DNA of 64,000 bases from Pseudomonas fluorescens (GCF_000968015.1 NZ_LACH01000053.1:18810-82809), one strand, 5' to 3'; counted from the stretch's first letter, positions 6,768 to 15,655 are shown. Translations and numbers: made by a program. The notes: generated by a model not told the origin, from the letters alone.

Positions 6768-7043
6768 ATGAAAACCCTGCTGAAATTCACCCTCGCCGCC
6801 ACCCTCGCCTGCGCCCTCCCCGTCTGGGCCTGCACCCCCGAGGAAGCCACGGCCAAACGCGAACAATTAGCCAAGGAAGTGACCAAGCTCACCGAACAAA
6901 ACCCAGCCAAAGCCAAAGAGATCAACGCCGAGTTGCAGAAGATGGATCTAGGGACGGCCAGCAAGGATCTACCGGACAAGTGCCAGTTGATCGATCAGCG
7001 ATTGAAGGAGTTGGGATCGGCGGAGAAAAAAACTGAGGGCTGA
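6768..7043 (+). CDS. Small secreted helical protein
   Basis: A 91-residue protein with a clear signal peptide (MKTLLKFTLAATLACALPVW, cleavage near VWA-C). The 69-residue mature part is highly charged and helical (ATAKREQLAKEVTKLTEQ, AKAKEINAELQKM), with cysteines at about 22 and 72 that could pair. The motif before Cys22 (VWAC) is a poor lipobox because of the tryptophan, so a soluble periplasmic protein is favoured over a lipoprotein. Similar short proteins occur in other Pseudomonas; no function is known. Confidence 0.75.
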   Translation: MKTLLKFTLAATLACALPVWACTPEEATAKREQLAKEVTKLTEQNPAKAKEINAELQKMDLGTASKDLPDKCQLIDQRLKELGSAEKKTEG

Positions 7044-7049
7044 AGGCAA

Positions 7050-7132
7050 GATCAAAAGATCGCAGCCTCGTTTCACTCGACAGCTCCTACAAGGATCGGT
7101 GTACACCTGTAGGAGCTCTGCGATCTTTTGAT
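7050..7132. repeat. Palindromic repeat, class 2 (GATCGCAG...GTAGGAGCT)
   Basis: GATCAAAAGATCGCAGCC at 7050 and its inverse ending at 7132 enclose GACAGCTCCTACA/TGTAGGAGCT arms. It lies between two convergent genes and may also end transcription. Confidence 0.85.
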
Positions 7133-7142
7133 GTGAAGAAGG

Positions 7143-7913
7143 TCAATCTTCCAGGGCAATCCGCTCAACCGCCTTGAGCAATTCCCGACTGTCCCCGCCT
7201 AGCGCAACGGTGGCCTTGGCTGCGGCATCGAGCAGCAATCCGCACGCCGTAACGACCTTCTCCTGGCTGAATCGCTCGGCAGGGCCAGACAAGGTCAATG
7301 CCCCCGTCAGCTCAAAAGCCGCATTGAACACCGGCACCGACACCGAAGCCGTTTCCGGATCACGCTCACCAAAGGACGTCGCCCAGAATTGCTCGCGGAT
7401 GGCGCCCAGGCTCGGGTCGGACACTGCGCCAAAAGCTCGTAGGATTTTTCCCGAGGCGCCGGCATTCACCGGGAATCGTGCACCTTCATGCAGGGAAACC
7501 CGCACCGCACGCCTGGGCTCGACACGAAACAACACCACGCGACTGTCGTTTTCCCGTACATAAAATGAAGACGTTTCGCCGCTCGCTTCGGACAGGGATT
7601 CCAGCAACGGGTAGATCACATCCCGCAGGCGGAACGAGGTCTGATAGACCTGCGCCAGCCGTAATGGCTCGGGGCCAACGGCGTATTGGCCATCGCCGAG
7701 GCGACGGATGAAGCCGGCGCGTTCCAGCGAACTCATCAAGCGCAGGATGGTGCTTTTATACAGCCCCGTGCGCCGGGCGATTTCCGCCAGCGGCAGGCTG
7801 TTACTGCCGACATCGAACGCCGCGAGGATCGCAAAGGCGCGATCCACGGCCGCTACGCCACCTTCGGCAGCAGGCAGGGAAGGTTCGTCTTCCGATGGTG
7901 ATTGTTTGCTCAT
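7143..7913 (-). CDS. IclR family transcriptional regulator
   Basis: A 256-residue regulator. Residues about 20-75 are an IclR winged helix-turn-helix (AAVDRAFAILAAF, LPLAEIARRTGLYKSTILRL); the remainder is the IclR effector domain (YPLLESLSEASGETSSFYV, VSLHEGARFPVNAGASGKI) that binds small acids. The ATG at 7913 is taken as start; a TTG at 7928 is in frame but less likely. It stands next to the CoA-transferase gene with only 86 bases between and probably controls the divergent module through the palindromes at 10205 and 10331. Confidence 0.92.
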   Translation of the reverse strand: MSKQSPSEDEPSLPAAEGGVAAVDRAFAILAAFDVGSNSLPLAEIARRTGLYKSTILRLMSSLERAGFIRRLGDGQYAVGPEPLRLAQVYQTSFRLRDVIYPLLESLSEASGETSSFYVRENDSRVVLFRVEPRRAVRVSLHEGARFPVNAGASGKILRAFGAVSDPSLGAIREQFWATSFGERDPETASVSVPVFNAAFELTGALTLSGPAERFSQEKVVTACGLLLDAAAKATVALGGDSRELLKAVERIALED

Positions 7914-7999
7914 GTTCGCTCGTGACAAAACTTCGGGACGGCGCCAGCAACGGCTGCGCAGCGGCTACCTTAACCGTTGATCGAACGGGCGACCACCCT

Positions 8000-9211
8000 T
8001 CACGCCTCGGACTTGATGACCCCGGCGCTGTGCAGTGCGTAGATATCGGCCGGGGTGTAACCCAACTCGCTCAGCAATTCATCTGAATGGCTGCCCAAAG
8101 CCGGCACGTTCAAACGAGTACCAAAGCGCTGTCCGTCCATTTCGAACGGCAACATCGGCACATTGACCGACTGGCCGTCAGGCAACGTCACTTGAGCCAT
8201 GCCACCGGAGTCGTTCAGGTGCTTGTCTTCGAACATATCCTGAGGTCGCTGGATCGGAGAAAACGGCAGACCGGCCTTTTCACACAGTGCCATGACTTCA
8301 ACCTTGCTCATGGCGGCCAGACAGTCGCGTACTTTCGGCAGGATCAACTGGCGCGCAGCCACTCGCTGGTTGTTGCTGGCGAACTGCGGATCGCTACCGA
8401 ACGCATCGAAGCTGAACACTTCACAGAAGCTTTTCCACTGACTGTCGCTGACCACGCCGAGGAAGATCTGCTCTTCATCGGCGCAACTGAACACGTCATA
8501 GATTGCCCACGCAGAGACACGGCTGGGCATCGGCGCGACGGGCGCACCAGTGACGACGTTTTGCATCATGTGCTGGGCCACCAGAAATGCCGAGTTCTCG
8601 AACAGGCCAGTCTGCACGAACTGGCCCTGAGCGCTTTGGGTACGCTGCAGCAGTGCCGCGAGAATTGAAATTGCGCTGAACATTCCGCCCATCACGTCGT
8701 TGACCGACGCCCCGGCGCGCAACGGTTGGCCGACAGGGCCAGTCATATAGGCCAGGCCCGTCATCATCTGCACCACTTCGTCGAGCGCCGTACGATGTTC
8801 GTAGGGGCCAGGCAGAAAACCCTTCATGGAGCTGTAAATAATGTCCGGCTTGATCGCCTTGACGTCGGCGTAACCCAGACCGAGTTTTTCCATGGTGCCG
8901 GGACGGAAGTTCTCGGTGACTACGTCTGCGGTGGCGATCAGTTTCTTCACCGCCGCAATTCCTTCGGGGGTTTTCAGGTCGACGGCGAAGCTTTTCTTGT
9001 TGCGGTTGTAGGTGGTCCAGTACCCGGCGCCGGAGCCCATCAAGCGTCGAGTGTTGTCGCCTTGCGGGGTCGGTTCGACCTTGATCACCTCAGCCCCCAG
9101 ATCAGCCAGCACCAGACCGCAGGTCGGCCCCATGACCATGTGAACGAACTCGATGACCCGAATACCGGCCAGCGGCAAAGGCTTTTGTTGTTGGCTGAGG
9201 CTCATGTTCAT
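8000..9211 (-). CDS. CaiB/BaiF family CoA-transferase
   Basis: A 403-residue class III CoA-transferase. The family hallmarks are visible: RVIEFVHMVMGPTCGLVLAD near the N-terminus, EVIKVEP, the NRNKKSFAVDLK segment, VTENFRPGTMEKLGLGY, and a likely catalytic Asp at about residue 144 in RTALDEVVQ. Such enzymes move CoA between carboxylic acids through an aspartyl-CoA intermediate. The start ATG overlaps the stop of the upstream lyase gene by 4 bases (ATGA), so the two are translationally coupled. With a 3-hydroxy-3-methylglutaryl-CoA lyase as partner, the likely job is activating a hydroxy-diacid to its CoA thioester; the exact acid is inferred. Confidence 0.9.
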   Translation of the reverse strand: MNMSLSQQQKPLPLAGIRVIEFVHMVMGPTCGLVLADLGAEVIKVEPTPQGDNTRRLMGSGAGYWTTYNRNKKSFAVDLKTPEGIAAVKKLIATADVVTENFRPGTMEKLGLGYADVKAIKPDIIYSSMKGFLPGPYEHRTALDEVVQMMTGLAYMTGPVGQPLRAGASVNDVMGGMFSAISILAALLQRTQSAQGQFVQTGLFENSAFLVAQHMMQNVVTGAPVAPMPSRVSAWAIYDVFSCADEEQIFLGVVSDSQWKSFCEVFSFDAFGSDPQFASNNQRVAARQLILPKVRDCLAAMSKVEVMALCEKAGLPFSPIQRPQDMFEDKHLNDSGGMAQVTLPDGQSVNVPMLPFEMDGQRFGTRLNVPALGSHSDELLSELGYTPADIYALHSAGVIKSEA

Positions 9212-10149
9212 ACCGCCTTCTTCGCATAGTGAAAATTCTTGCCCACACCGGCATCGGGGATGAAGCCGTACAGCGGTTCACCCGGCAGGCCCTGGCGCAA
9301 CCACTCGCGAGCCGCCACCAGCCGATCGATGTCGATACCAGTGCGCAGGCCCATGGATTCGAGCAGGTAAACCAGGTCTTCGGTGACGATGTTGCCCGAC
9401 GCGCCGGGGGCGTATGGGCAGCCACCGATCCCGCCCTGAGAGGCGTCGATGGTGGTCACGCCCACGTCCAGCGCCGCCAGCACATTGGCCAGGCCCTGGC
9501 CGCGGGTGTTGTGGAAATGCGCACTGCCGGCAACACCCGGCAATTCCTGGCGCAATCGGGTGAACAAGCGCCGGACCTGAGTCGGGTTGGCGTAGCCGAC
9601 GGTGTCGGCCAGCCCCACTTCATTGACGCCCAGCTCGGCCATGAGGGTGGCCATGCGCAAAGTGTCGTCATCCGGCACTTCGCCCTGGATCGTGCAACCA
9701 AACACCGTCGACAACCCGGCCTCGATTTCGATGTTCGGGTACTGCTCGTTGCGCAAGGCAACGACGGCGCGAACTTCCTGATAGACCTCAATGTGGGTCT
9801 TGCGGATGTTGGCCAGGGAATGGGGTTCGCTCACCGAAATCGGCATCGTGATTTTTTGCACGCCAGCCTTGAATGCCGCTTCGGCGCCCTTGAGGTTGGG
9901 CACCAGTGCGGTCACGAACAGGTTGGGCAAGGTTCGCGCATAAGCCACCACCTCAGCGGCATCGGCCATCTGCGGCAGCAGTTTCGGCGACACAAAAGAG
10001 CCCACCTCGATTTCGCGCAGCCCGGCATTAGCCAGGGCCGCGATCCATTTCAGTTTCAGCGCGGTCGGCATGGTCGCCGCGACGCTTTGCAGCCCGTCTC
10101 GCGGCCCGACTTCGCTGACCAAAATATCGATTTCGTTCGAATGACCCAT
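9208..10149 (-). CDS. 3-hydroxy-3-methylglutaryl-CoA lyase-like enzyme
   Basis: A 313-residue DRE-TIM lyase with VGPRDGLQ near the N-terminus (metal-binding Asp), SAHFHNTRGQGLAN (metal His pair) and the signature GGIGGCPYAPGASGN, whose Cys is the catalytic residue of HMG-CoA lyases. It would cleave a 3-hydroxy-3-methylglutaryl-type CoA ester into acetoacetate (or a related keto acid) and acetyl-CoA. Start at 10149 because GGAGGG precedes it by 7 bases; a longer frame reaches 10194 without a good signal. It is the first gene of a two-gene operon with the CoA-transferase and is divergent from the CitMHS transporter. Confidence 0.9.
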   Translation of the reverse strand: MGHSNEIDILVSEVGPRDGLQSVAATMPTALKLKWIAALANAGLREIEVGSFVSPKLLPQMADAAEVVAYARTLPNLFVTALVPNLKGAEAAFKAGVQKITMPISVSEPHSLANIRKTHIEVYQEVRAVVALRNEQYPNIEIEAGLSTVFGCTIQGEVPDDDTLRMATLMAELGVNEVGLADTVGYANPTQVRRLFTRLRQELPGVAGSAHFHNTRGQGLANVLAALDVGVTTIDASQGGIGGCPYAPGASGNIVTEDLVYLLESMGLRTGIDIDRLVAAREWLRQGLPGEPLYGFIPDAGVGKNFHYAKKAV

Positions 10150-10204
10150 CACCAACCCTCCTGAGACGCCACGAGAACCCGTGTTTTCGGGCACCTCGAA
10201 ACTC

Positions 10205-10221
10205 GTTCTACCTGACAGAAT
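10205..10221. promoter_or_regulatory. Palindromic operator 1 (GTTCTAcctgACAGAAT)
   Basis: GTTCTACCTGACAGAAT matches operator 2 at 10331-10347 in 14 of 17 positions, and overlaps a second palindrome ACAGAATATTGTTCTGT (10215-10231). It lies 56 bases upstream of the lyase start, where an IclR-family repressor would block its promoter. Confidence 0.65.
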
Positions 10222-10330
10222 ATTGTTCTGTTTTTAGTATCTGCCGGGTTTCGGTGACTTGTCAACGAACGGACAAACACTTGACAGCACAAAAAATTGA
10301 TCGGAAAGTTGTTCCATCAAAAGGAATGAT

Positions 10331-10347
10331 GTTCTGCCTAACAGAAC
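10331..10347. promoter_or_regulatory. Palindromic operator 2 (GTTCTGcctaACAGAAC)
   Basis: A near-perfect palindrome GTTCTG-CCTAA-CAGAAC located 72 bases before the CitMHS start. Presence of the same box on both sides of the divergent promoter suggests joint control of transporter and enzymes, probably by the IclR protein encoded at 7143. Confidence 0.65.
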
Positions 10348-10418
10348 GATAGAGACGACCAAGCGGTGCTTCCACCCGCCGTCGCGCCCGGACAAAACCT
10401 ATAAAAACGAGGGAACTC

Positions 10419-11705
10419 ATGCTGACGCTAATCAGCTATTCGATGATCACGTGCTTCATGTACCTGGTCATGAGCAAACGCCTGTCGCCGCTGGTTGCAC
10501 TGTTGCTGGTGCCAGTCGCCTTTGCCTGCCTGGCCGGTTACACCACGACACTAGGGCCGATGATGTTAGACGGCTTGAAGATGCTAGCCCCGACCGGGGT
10601 GATGCTGACCTTTGCGATTCTGTATTTCTGCATGATGACCGATGCCGGGTTGTTCAATCCGCTGGTCAAACTGATCCTCAAAGCGGTGAAAGGCGATCCG
10701 CAAAAGATCGTGCTGGGCACCGCGATTCTCGGGATCTGCGTCGGCCTGGACGGCGACGGTGCCACCACTTACATCATCACCTGCGCGGCACTGCTGCCGC
10801 TGTATCGCCGCACTGGCGTGCGTCTGCAAGTCATGGCCACCGTGTTGCTGCTGGCCATCGGGGTGATGAATATTCTGCCGTGGGCCGGACCGTTTTCCCG
10901 GGCGGCCAGTGCCATGAAGGTGGACATCACCGAGCTGTTCGTGGCGATGCTGCCGTTGATGGCCATCGGGTTGGCGTGGGTGATTTTCGTCGCGCTCTAT
11001 CTGGGCCGCCTGGAACGGCGTCGGCTGGGGGTGGTGCAACTCGACGGCAATGAAGGCCTGGAACACTTCACCGAATTTCGCCTGAACGATTGGCGCTTCC
11101 TGTTCAACGCGGCGCTGACCATTACCCTGATCGCGCTGATGATGCTCGCGGTGATGCCGCCAGCCGTGTTGTTTATGCTCGCCTTCGGTATCGGCCTGGT
11201 GGTGAACTTCCCGAACCTCAAAGACCAGAAAGCGGTGATCGCCCGTCACGCCGACAACGTCATGGCGGTGACCTTGCTGATCTTCGCGGCGGGGATTTTC
11301 GTTGGCATCATGGGCGGGACCGGCATGACCAAGGCCATATCCGAGAGTCTGATCCACGTGATCCCGGAATGGGCCGGCAGTTCGATGTCGATCATCACCG
11401 CGTTTATCAGCATGCCGTTCACCTACGTGCTGACCAACGACGCGTTCTACTTTGGCGTGCTGCCGATCCTTGCCGAAACCGCCAGCCACTACGGCATCAC
11501 CGGCAAGGAAATGGCCATCGCCGGGTTGATCGGTCAACCGGTGCATTTGCTCAGTCCGCTGGTGGCGTCCACGTACCTGCTATGCGGATTACTGGATCTG
11601 GATTATGGCGACAACCAGCGCATGACCTTGAAATGGACCGTTGGCACGGTAGGGGTGATGCTGTTGGCGGCGCTGGCATTCGGTTCGATTTCGATTGTCA
11701 GATAA
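10419..11705 (+). CDS. CitMHS family citrate/carboxylate transporter
   Basis: A 428-residue inner-membrane protein with about 11-12 hydrophobic segments and the CitMHS-family wording GLDGDGATTYIITCAALLPL, NILPWAGPFSRAASA and GGTGMTKAISESL. Characterised members (Bacillus CitM, CitH) import citrate as a metal complex with protons; others take different tri- or dicarboxylates. It is divergent from the CoA-transferase/lyase operon and shares operator boxes with it, so the substrate here may be the acid those enzymes break down, rather than citrate itself. GAGGGAA precedes the ATG. A strong terminator follows. Confidence 0.88.
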   Translation: MLTLISYSMITCFMYLVMSKRLSPLVALLLVPVAFACLAGYTTTLGPMMLDGLKMLAPTGVMLTFAILYFCMMTDAGLFNPLVKLILKAVKGDPQKIVLGTAILGICVGLDGDGATTYIITCAALLPLYRRTGVRLQVMATVLLLAIGVMNILPWAGPFSRAASAMKVDITELFVAMLPLMAIGLAWVIFVALYLGRLERRRLGVVQLDGNEGLEHFTEFRLNDWRFLFNAALTITLIALMMLAVMPPAVLFMLAFGIGLVVNFPNLKDQKAVIARHADNVMAVTLLIFAAGIFVGIMGGTGMTKAISESLIHVIPEWAGSSMSIITAFISMPFTYVLTNDAFYFGVLPILAETASHYGITGKEMAIAGLIGQPVHLLSPLVASTYLLCGLLDLDYGDNQRMTLKWTVGTVGVMLLAALAFGSISIVR

Positions 11706-11715
11706 CCCGGCAAAA

Positions 11716-11754
11716 CCCACAAAAAACCCGGACAGTGTCCGGGTTTTTTGTGGG
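11716..11754. terminator. Bidirectional Rho-independent terminator
   Basis: CCCACAAAAAACCCGGAC and its inverse form one long stem with GT at the tip and A/T tracts on both sides. It serves the convergent CitMHS and DEAD-box helicase genes. Confidence 0.95.
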
Positions 11755-11767
11755 TCGCTAGAACTGC

Positions 11768-13114
11768 TTACTCAGCAGCCGGCGCTTCCGGCTTGCGGCG
11801 CTTCAGCGGCGCCATGCCATCCTTGCTAACCAGCGACAGGGCGTCGGTCTTCGGGCGGTTGGCGATTTTGCGTTTGGTCGGTGCCTTGGCGCCGGTTTTC
11901 TTCTTGTCGCCCTTGGCGTCGACTTTTTTCTTCTTCACGCCAACGGCTTTGCCCGAGGCCTTGACCTTTTTCGGTCCGCCGTAGGTGCCTTTGACTTCCT
12001 TGATGGTGCGGCGCTCGAAGCTCTGCTTGAGGTAGCGCTCGACGCTCGACATCAGGTTCCAGTCGCCGTGGCAGATCAGCGAGATGGCCAGGCCATCGTT
12101 GCCGGCACGGCCGGTGCGACCGATGCGGTGAACGTATTCGTCGCCGCTGCGCGGCATGTCGAAGTTGATCACCAGGTCCAGGCCTTCCACGTCCAGGCCG
12201 CGAGCGGCGACGTCGGTGGCGACGAGGATTTTCACGCCGCCCTGCTTCAGGCGGTCGATGGCCAGCTTGCGGTCCTTCTGGTCTTTGTCACCGTGCAGGA
12301 CGAACGCTTTGTATTCCTGCGCCACCAGGCGGCCGTAGATACGGTCGGCCATGGCCCGGGTGTTGGTGAACACGATGGCCTTCTGGTAGGTCTCGTTGGC
12401 CAGCAGCCAGTTCACGATCTGTTCTTTGTGCTGGTTGTGGTCAGCGGTGATGATCTGCTGACGGGTGGTCGCATTCAGATCGCTGACGTTGTTGAGCTGC
12501 AGGTGCTCAGGGTTGTTCAGTACCTTGGCGACCATCTCGCGCAGGCCCGAACCACCGGTAGTGGCGGAGAACAGCATGGTCTGCTGGCGGTTGGTGCACT
12601 CTTCCACCAGACGCTGGACGTCTTCGGCAAAGCCCATGTCGAGCATGCGGTCGGCTTCGTCGAGGACCAGTACTTCGACTTCTTTCAGGTCGAGGTTGCC
12701 GGCGTTCAGTTGCTCGATCATCCGGCCAGGCGTACCGATCAGGATGTCCGGCACCTTGCGCAGCATGGCAGCCTGGACCTTGAAGTCTTCACCGCCGGTG
12801 ATCAGGCCGGACTTGATGAAGGTGAACTGAGCGAAACGCTCAACTTCCTTGATGGTTTGCTGGGCCAGCTCGCGGGTCGGCAGCAGGATCAGGGTCTTGA
12901 TGCTGACGCGGACTTTAGCCGGGCCGATCAGACGGTTGAGGATCGGCAAAACAAAAGCAGCGGTTTTGCCGCTACCGGTTTGCGCTGTCACCCGCAGGTC
13001 ACGCCCTTGGAGCGCCAGCGGAATAGCCGCTGCTTGCACAGGCGTTGGCTCGACAAATTTAAGCTCGGCCACGGCTTTGAGCAGGCGTTCGTGCAGGGCG
13101 AATTGGGAAAACAC
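11768..13114 (-). CDS. DEAD-box ATP-dependent RNA helicase, SrmB/RhlE-like
   Basis: A 448-residue helicase. Q-motif region FVEPTPVQAAAIP, Walker A AQTGSGKT (44-51), PTRELAQQ, TPGRMIEQL, DEAD at 152-155 in LDEADRMLDMGF, SAT at 183-185, and in domain 2 VATDVAARGLDVEG and HRIGRTGRAG. After residue 390 a lysine-rich basic tail probably holds RNA. The GTG at 13114 is the likely start, since GAGG lies 9 bases upstream; the ATG at 13138 has no such signal. Probable roles are ribosome assembly or mRNA turnover, by family; which Pseudomonas orthologue it is cannot be fixed here. Confidence 0.93.
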   Translation of the reverse strand: MFSQFALHERLLKAVAELKFVEPTPVQAAAIPLALQGRDLRVTAQTGSGKTAAFVLPILNRLIGPAKVRVSIKTLILLPTRELAQQTIKEVERFAQFTFIKSGLITGGEDFKVQAAMLRKVPDILIGTPGRMIEQLNAGNLDLKEVEVLVLDEADRMLDMGFAEDVQRLVEECTNRQQTMLFSATTGGSGLREMVAKVLNNPEHLQLNNVSDLNATTRQQIITADHNQHKEQIVNWLLANETYQKAIVFTNTRAMADRIYGRLVAQEYKAFVLHGDKDQKDRKLAIDRLKQGGVKILVATDVAARGLDVEGLDLVINFDMPRSGDEYVHRIGRTGRAGNDGLAISLICHGDWNLMSSVERYLKQSFERRTIKEVKGTYGGPKKVKASGKAVGVKKKKVDAKGDKKKTGAKAPTKRKIANRPKTDALSLVSKDGMAPLKRRKPEAPAAE

Positions 13115-13308
13115 GGGTGCTACCTCGAAGAAATACAAAAAAACAGCTGCATAGGGTAACGGTTTCGAGCGCTAAGGCCGAGTTTCTTTATACAAACGGC
13201 GCTAAACAGTGGTTTTTTTTGTTGCGTCTTTTGTCCTCGAACGTCATCCAAAGCGTCTTAAATGCTCTAATCGCCCCGTCGCGTCCTACAGAAGAACCGT
13301 TTTCGCCC

Positions 13309-14607
13309 ATGGATATCAAACAGCTCTGGCTCAACGTCCAAGACCTTTGGGGTGCCCTTGATCAGCACCCGCTCCTGCATTCCAGCCTGGCTTTGGTGGT
13401 ATTACTGGTGGTTGCGCTGGCCCTCGGACGAGTGGCGCGCTACCTCATTCTGCATGCGACCAAAATGCTCGGTCGCCAGCCGGCATTGCACTGGATCAAT
13501 GACTTTCGGCATAACAAGGTCTTTCATCGCCTGGCGCAGATCACACCCTCGCTGGTGATCCAGTTCGGCTTGCACCTGGTGCCGGAGCTGGGCAAAACCA
13601 GCCTGATCTTCCTTGGTAACGTCGCGCTGGCATTTACCATTCTGTTTTTGCTGTTGGCGGTCAGTGCCCTGCTCAGCGCCCTGCTCGATATCTACGCGCG
13701 CACCGAACATGCCCGTACCCGCTCGATCAAAGGCTACATACAACTGACGAAAATGGTGCTGTATGTGTTTGGCGCGATCATCATCGTTGCCACCCTCATC
13801 GACCGTTCGCCGCTGTTGCTGCTGTCGGGTCTGGGCGCCATGTCGGCGGTGATTCTGTTGGTCTACAAGGACACCCTCCTGTCGTTCGTCGCCAGCGTGC
13901 AGCTGACCAGCAATGACATGCTGCGGGTCGGCGACTGGATCGAGATGCCGCAAGTCGGCGCCGACGGTGACGTGGTCGACATCACGCTGCACACGGTCAA
14001 GGTGCAAAATTTCGATAAAACGATTGTTTCGATTCCAACCTGGCGCCTGATGTCCGAGTCGTTCAAGAACTGGCGCGGCATGCAGCAATCCGGTGGACGA
14101 CGGATCAAGCGCAGCCTGTTCATCGACGCCAGTGGCGTGCGGTTCATCCGCGATGACGAAGAGCAGAAGCTGTCCCAGGTGCATCTGCTGACCGACTACA
14201 TCAGCCGCAAGCAGGCTGAGCTCAAGGCCTGGAACGAAGCGCAGGGCAACGTTGCAGCGATGTCGGCCAACCGTCGGCGGATGACCAATATCGGAACCTT
14301 CCGCGCGTATGCATTGGCGTATTTGAAGAGTCACCCGGAAATCCAGCCGAACATGACCTGCATGGTTCGGCAGATGCAGACCACCGCGCAGGGGATTCCG
14401 CTGGAAATCTACTGTTTCACCCGCACCACCGTGTGGGCGGATTACGAGCGGATTCAGGGGGATATTTTCGATTACCTGCTGGCAGTGTTGCCGGAGTTTG
14501 GCTTGAGCCTTTATCAGCAACCCAGTGGCGGTGATTTGCGGGCCGGGTTGCTTCCGGCCATGTTAGGCGCGAGCCATATCCCCGAACCCGAAAAACACAT
14601 CATGTAA
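13309..14607 (+). CDS. YbdG-like mechanosensitive channel (MscS family)
   Basis: A 432-residue inner-membrane protein. The N-terminal 200 residues hold about four to five hydrophobic helices; the pore-lining helix and start of the MscS beta domain read LLSGLGAMSAVILLVYKDTL, LSFVASVQLTSNDMLRVGDW, then IEMPQVGADGDVVDITLHTV. The insert TWRLMSESFKNWRGMQQSGG and the wording RRIKRSLFIDASGV are typical of YbdG/MscM-type channels. ATG 13309 is chosen because the hydrophobic part begins right after; the frame is open further upstream but that part is not protein-like. It likely relieves hypo-osmotic stress. Confidence 0.9.
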   Translation: MDIKQLWLNVQDLWGALDQHPLLHSSLALVVLLVVALALGRVARYLILHATKMLGRQPALHWINDFRHNKVFHRLAQITPSLVIQFGLHLVPELGKTSLIFLGNVALAFTILFLLLAVSALLSALLDIYARTEHARTRSIKGYIQLTKMVLYVFGAIIIVATLIDRSPLLLLSGLGAMSAVILLVYKDTLLSFVASVQLTSNDMLRVGDWIEMPQVGADGDVVDITLHTVKVQNFDKTIVSIPTWRLMSESFKNWRGMQQSGGRRIKRSLFIDASGVRFIRDDEEQKLSQVHLLTDYISRKQAELKAWNEAQGNVAAMSANRRRMTNIGTFRAYALAYLKSHPEIQPNMTCMVRQMQTTAQGIPLEIYCFTRTTVWADYERIQGDIFDYLLAVLPEFGLSLYQQPSGGDLRAGLLPAMLGASHIPEPEKHIM

Positions 14608-14621
14608 CCCCGCATATCCCC

Positions 14622-14711
14622 TGTGGGAGCGAGCTTGCTCGCGATAGCAGTGTGTCAGATAACATTGATGTCGACTGACACTCAGCCATCGCGAGCAAGC
14701 TCGCTCCCACA
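14622..14711. repeat. REP doublet (REPIN), class 1
   Basis: TGTGGGAGCGAGCTTGCTCG at 14622 is inverted at 14688-14711. Lies between the convergent channel and EamA genes and may act as their shared 3' structure. Confidence 0.92.
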
Positions 14712-14715
14712 GGAA

Positions 14716-15582
14716 TTAGTGTGCGATTGCCGGTCGGCGTACACCCAAACGACTGATCCACACCGCCATCAAAATCACCGACCCGCCAAAGAACAACCGC
14801 CCCAGTTCTTCATGTTGATTCCAGATCAGCAGATTGATCAGCAACCCCACCGGCACATGCAGGTTGTTCATCACCGCGAGCGTCCCGCCATTCACCAGGC
14901 ACGCGCCCTTGTTCCACCAGTACAACCCGAGCGCAGTCGAGACCAGGCCGAGGAACACCAGCACGCCCCATTGCAGCGGTGCTTCGGGCAGGAAGTTCTG
15001 TTTGCCAAACAACAGAAACGCCGGCAACGCCACCGCCAATGCCCCCAGGTAGAAGTAACCAAAGCGCCGGTAATGCGGCAAATCGCTCGGATGGCGGGCC
15101 ACCAGATGCTTATAGAGCACTTGCCCGGCGGCGTAGGTGAAGTTGGCCAGTTGCAGCAGCAGGAAGCCCATGAAGAAATCGGGGTTGATCCGGTCGTAGC
15201 GAATGACCGCCGCGCCCATCACCGCCACCAGTGCCGCGACCAATGCCCACGGATTGAAACGCCGGTTCAACGCATCCTCAATCAAAGTCACGTGCAGCGG
15301 CGTGAGGATGGTGAACAGCAACACCTCCGGCACTGTCAGCACCCGAAAGCTCAGGTACAGGCAGACGTAGGTCACCCCGAACTGCAACGCGCCGATCAGC
15401 AGCATGCCGCGCATGAACGCCGGTTCAACCGAACGCCAGCGGGTCAACGGAATGAATACCAGCCCCGCCAGCACCACTCGCACCAGCACCGCAAAGTAAC
15501 TGTCGACATGACCGGCCAGGTATTCGCCGATCAAGCTGAAGGAAAACGCCTGAATCAGCGTGACAAAAAGTAGATAGCCCAT
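14716..15582 (-). CDS. EamA family carboxylate/amino-acid-type transporter
   Basis: A 288-residue inner-membrane protein with ten predicted helices in two EamA repeats (about 5-130 and 145-275). Wording such as MRGMLLIGALQFGVTYVCLY, FTILTPLHVTLIEDALNRRF and LVSTALGLYWWNKGACLVNG is that of the CAAT subgroup of the drug/metabolite transporter superfamily. The substrate and direction are not known; family members mostly export metabolites. The stop codon abuts the REP doublet. Confidence 0.85.
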   Translation of the reverse strand: MGYLLFVTLIQAFSFSLIGEYLAGHVDSYFAVLVRVVLAGLVFIPLTRWRSVEPAFMRGMLLIGALQFGVTYVCLYLSFRVLTVPEVLLFTILTPLHVTLIEDALNRRFNPWALVAALVAVMGAAVIRYDRINPDFFMGFLLLQLANFTYAAGQVLYKHLVARHPSDLPHYRRFGYFYLGALAVALPAFLLFGKQNFLPEAPLQWGVLVFLGLVSTALGLYWWNKGACLVNGGTLAVMNNLHVPVGLLINLLIWNQHEELGRLFFGGSVILMAVWISRLGVRRPAIAH

Positions 15583-15655
15583 GCTCGCCTCGTTTCGAAT
15601 GGCGGCGACGATAGCGGTTTTTGCCTGTTATCGCGAACCGTCAGGCAACACAAAT

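Noticed and set aside
9229..10164. Long rightward open frame opposite the HMG-CoA lyase gene
   Set aside because: Composition (His, Gln, Arg rich) is typical of an antisense shadow and the leftward frame carries intact lyase signatures.
13117..13308. N-terminal extension of 64 codons on the YbdG-like channel
   Set aside because: The extension overlaps the helicase promoter, has no ribosome-binding site and does not look like protein; the ATG at 13309 directly precedes the conserved part.
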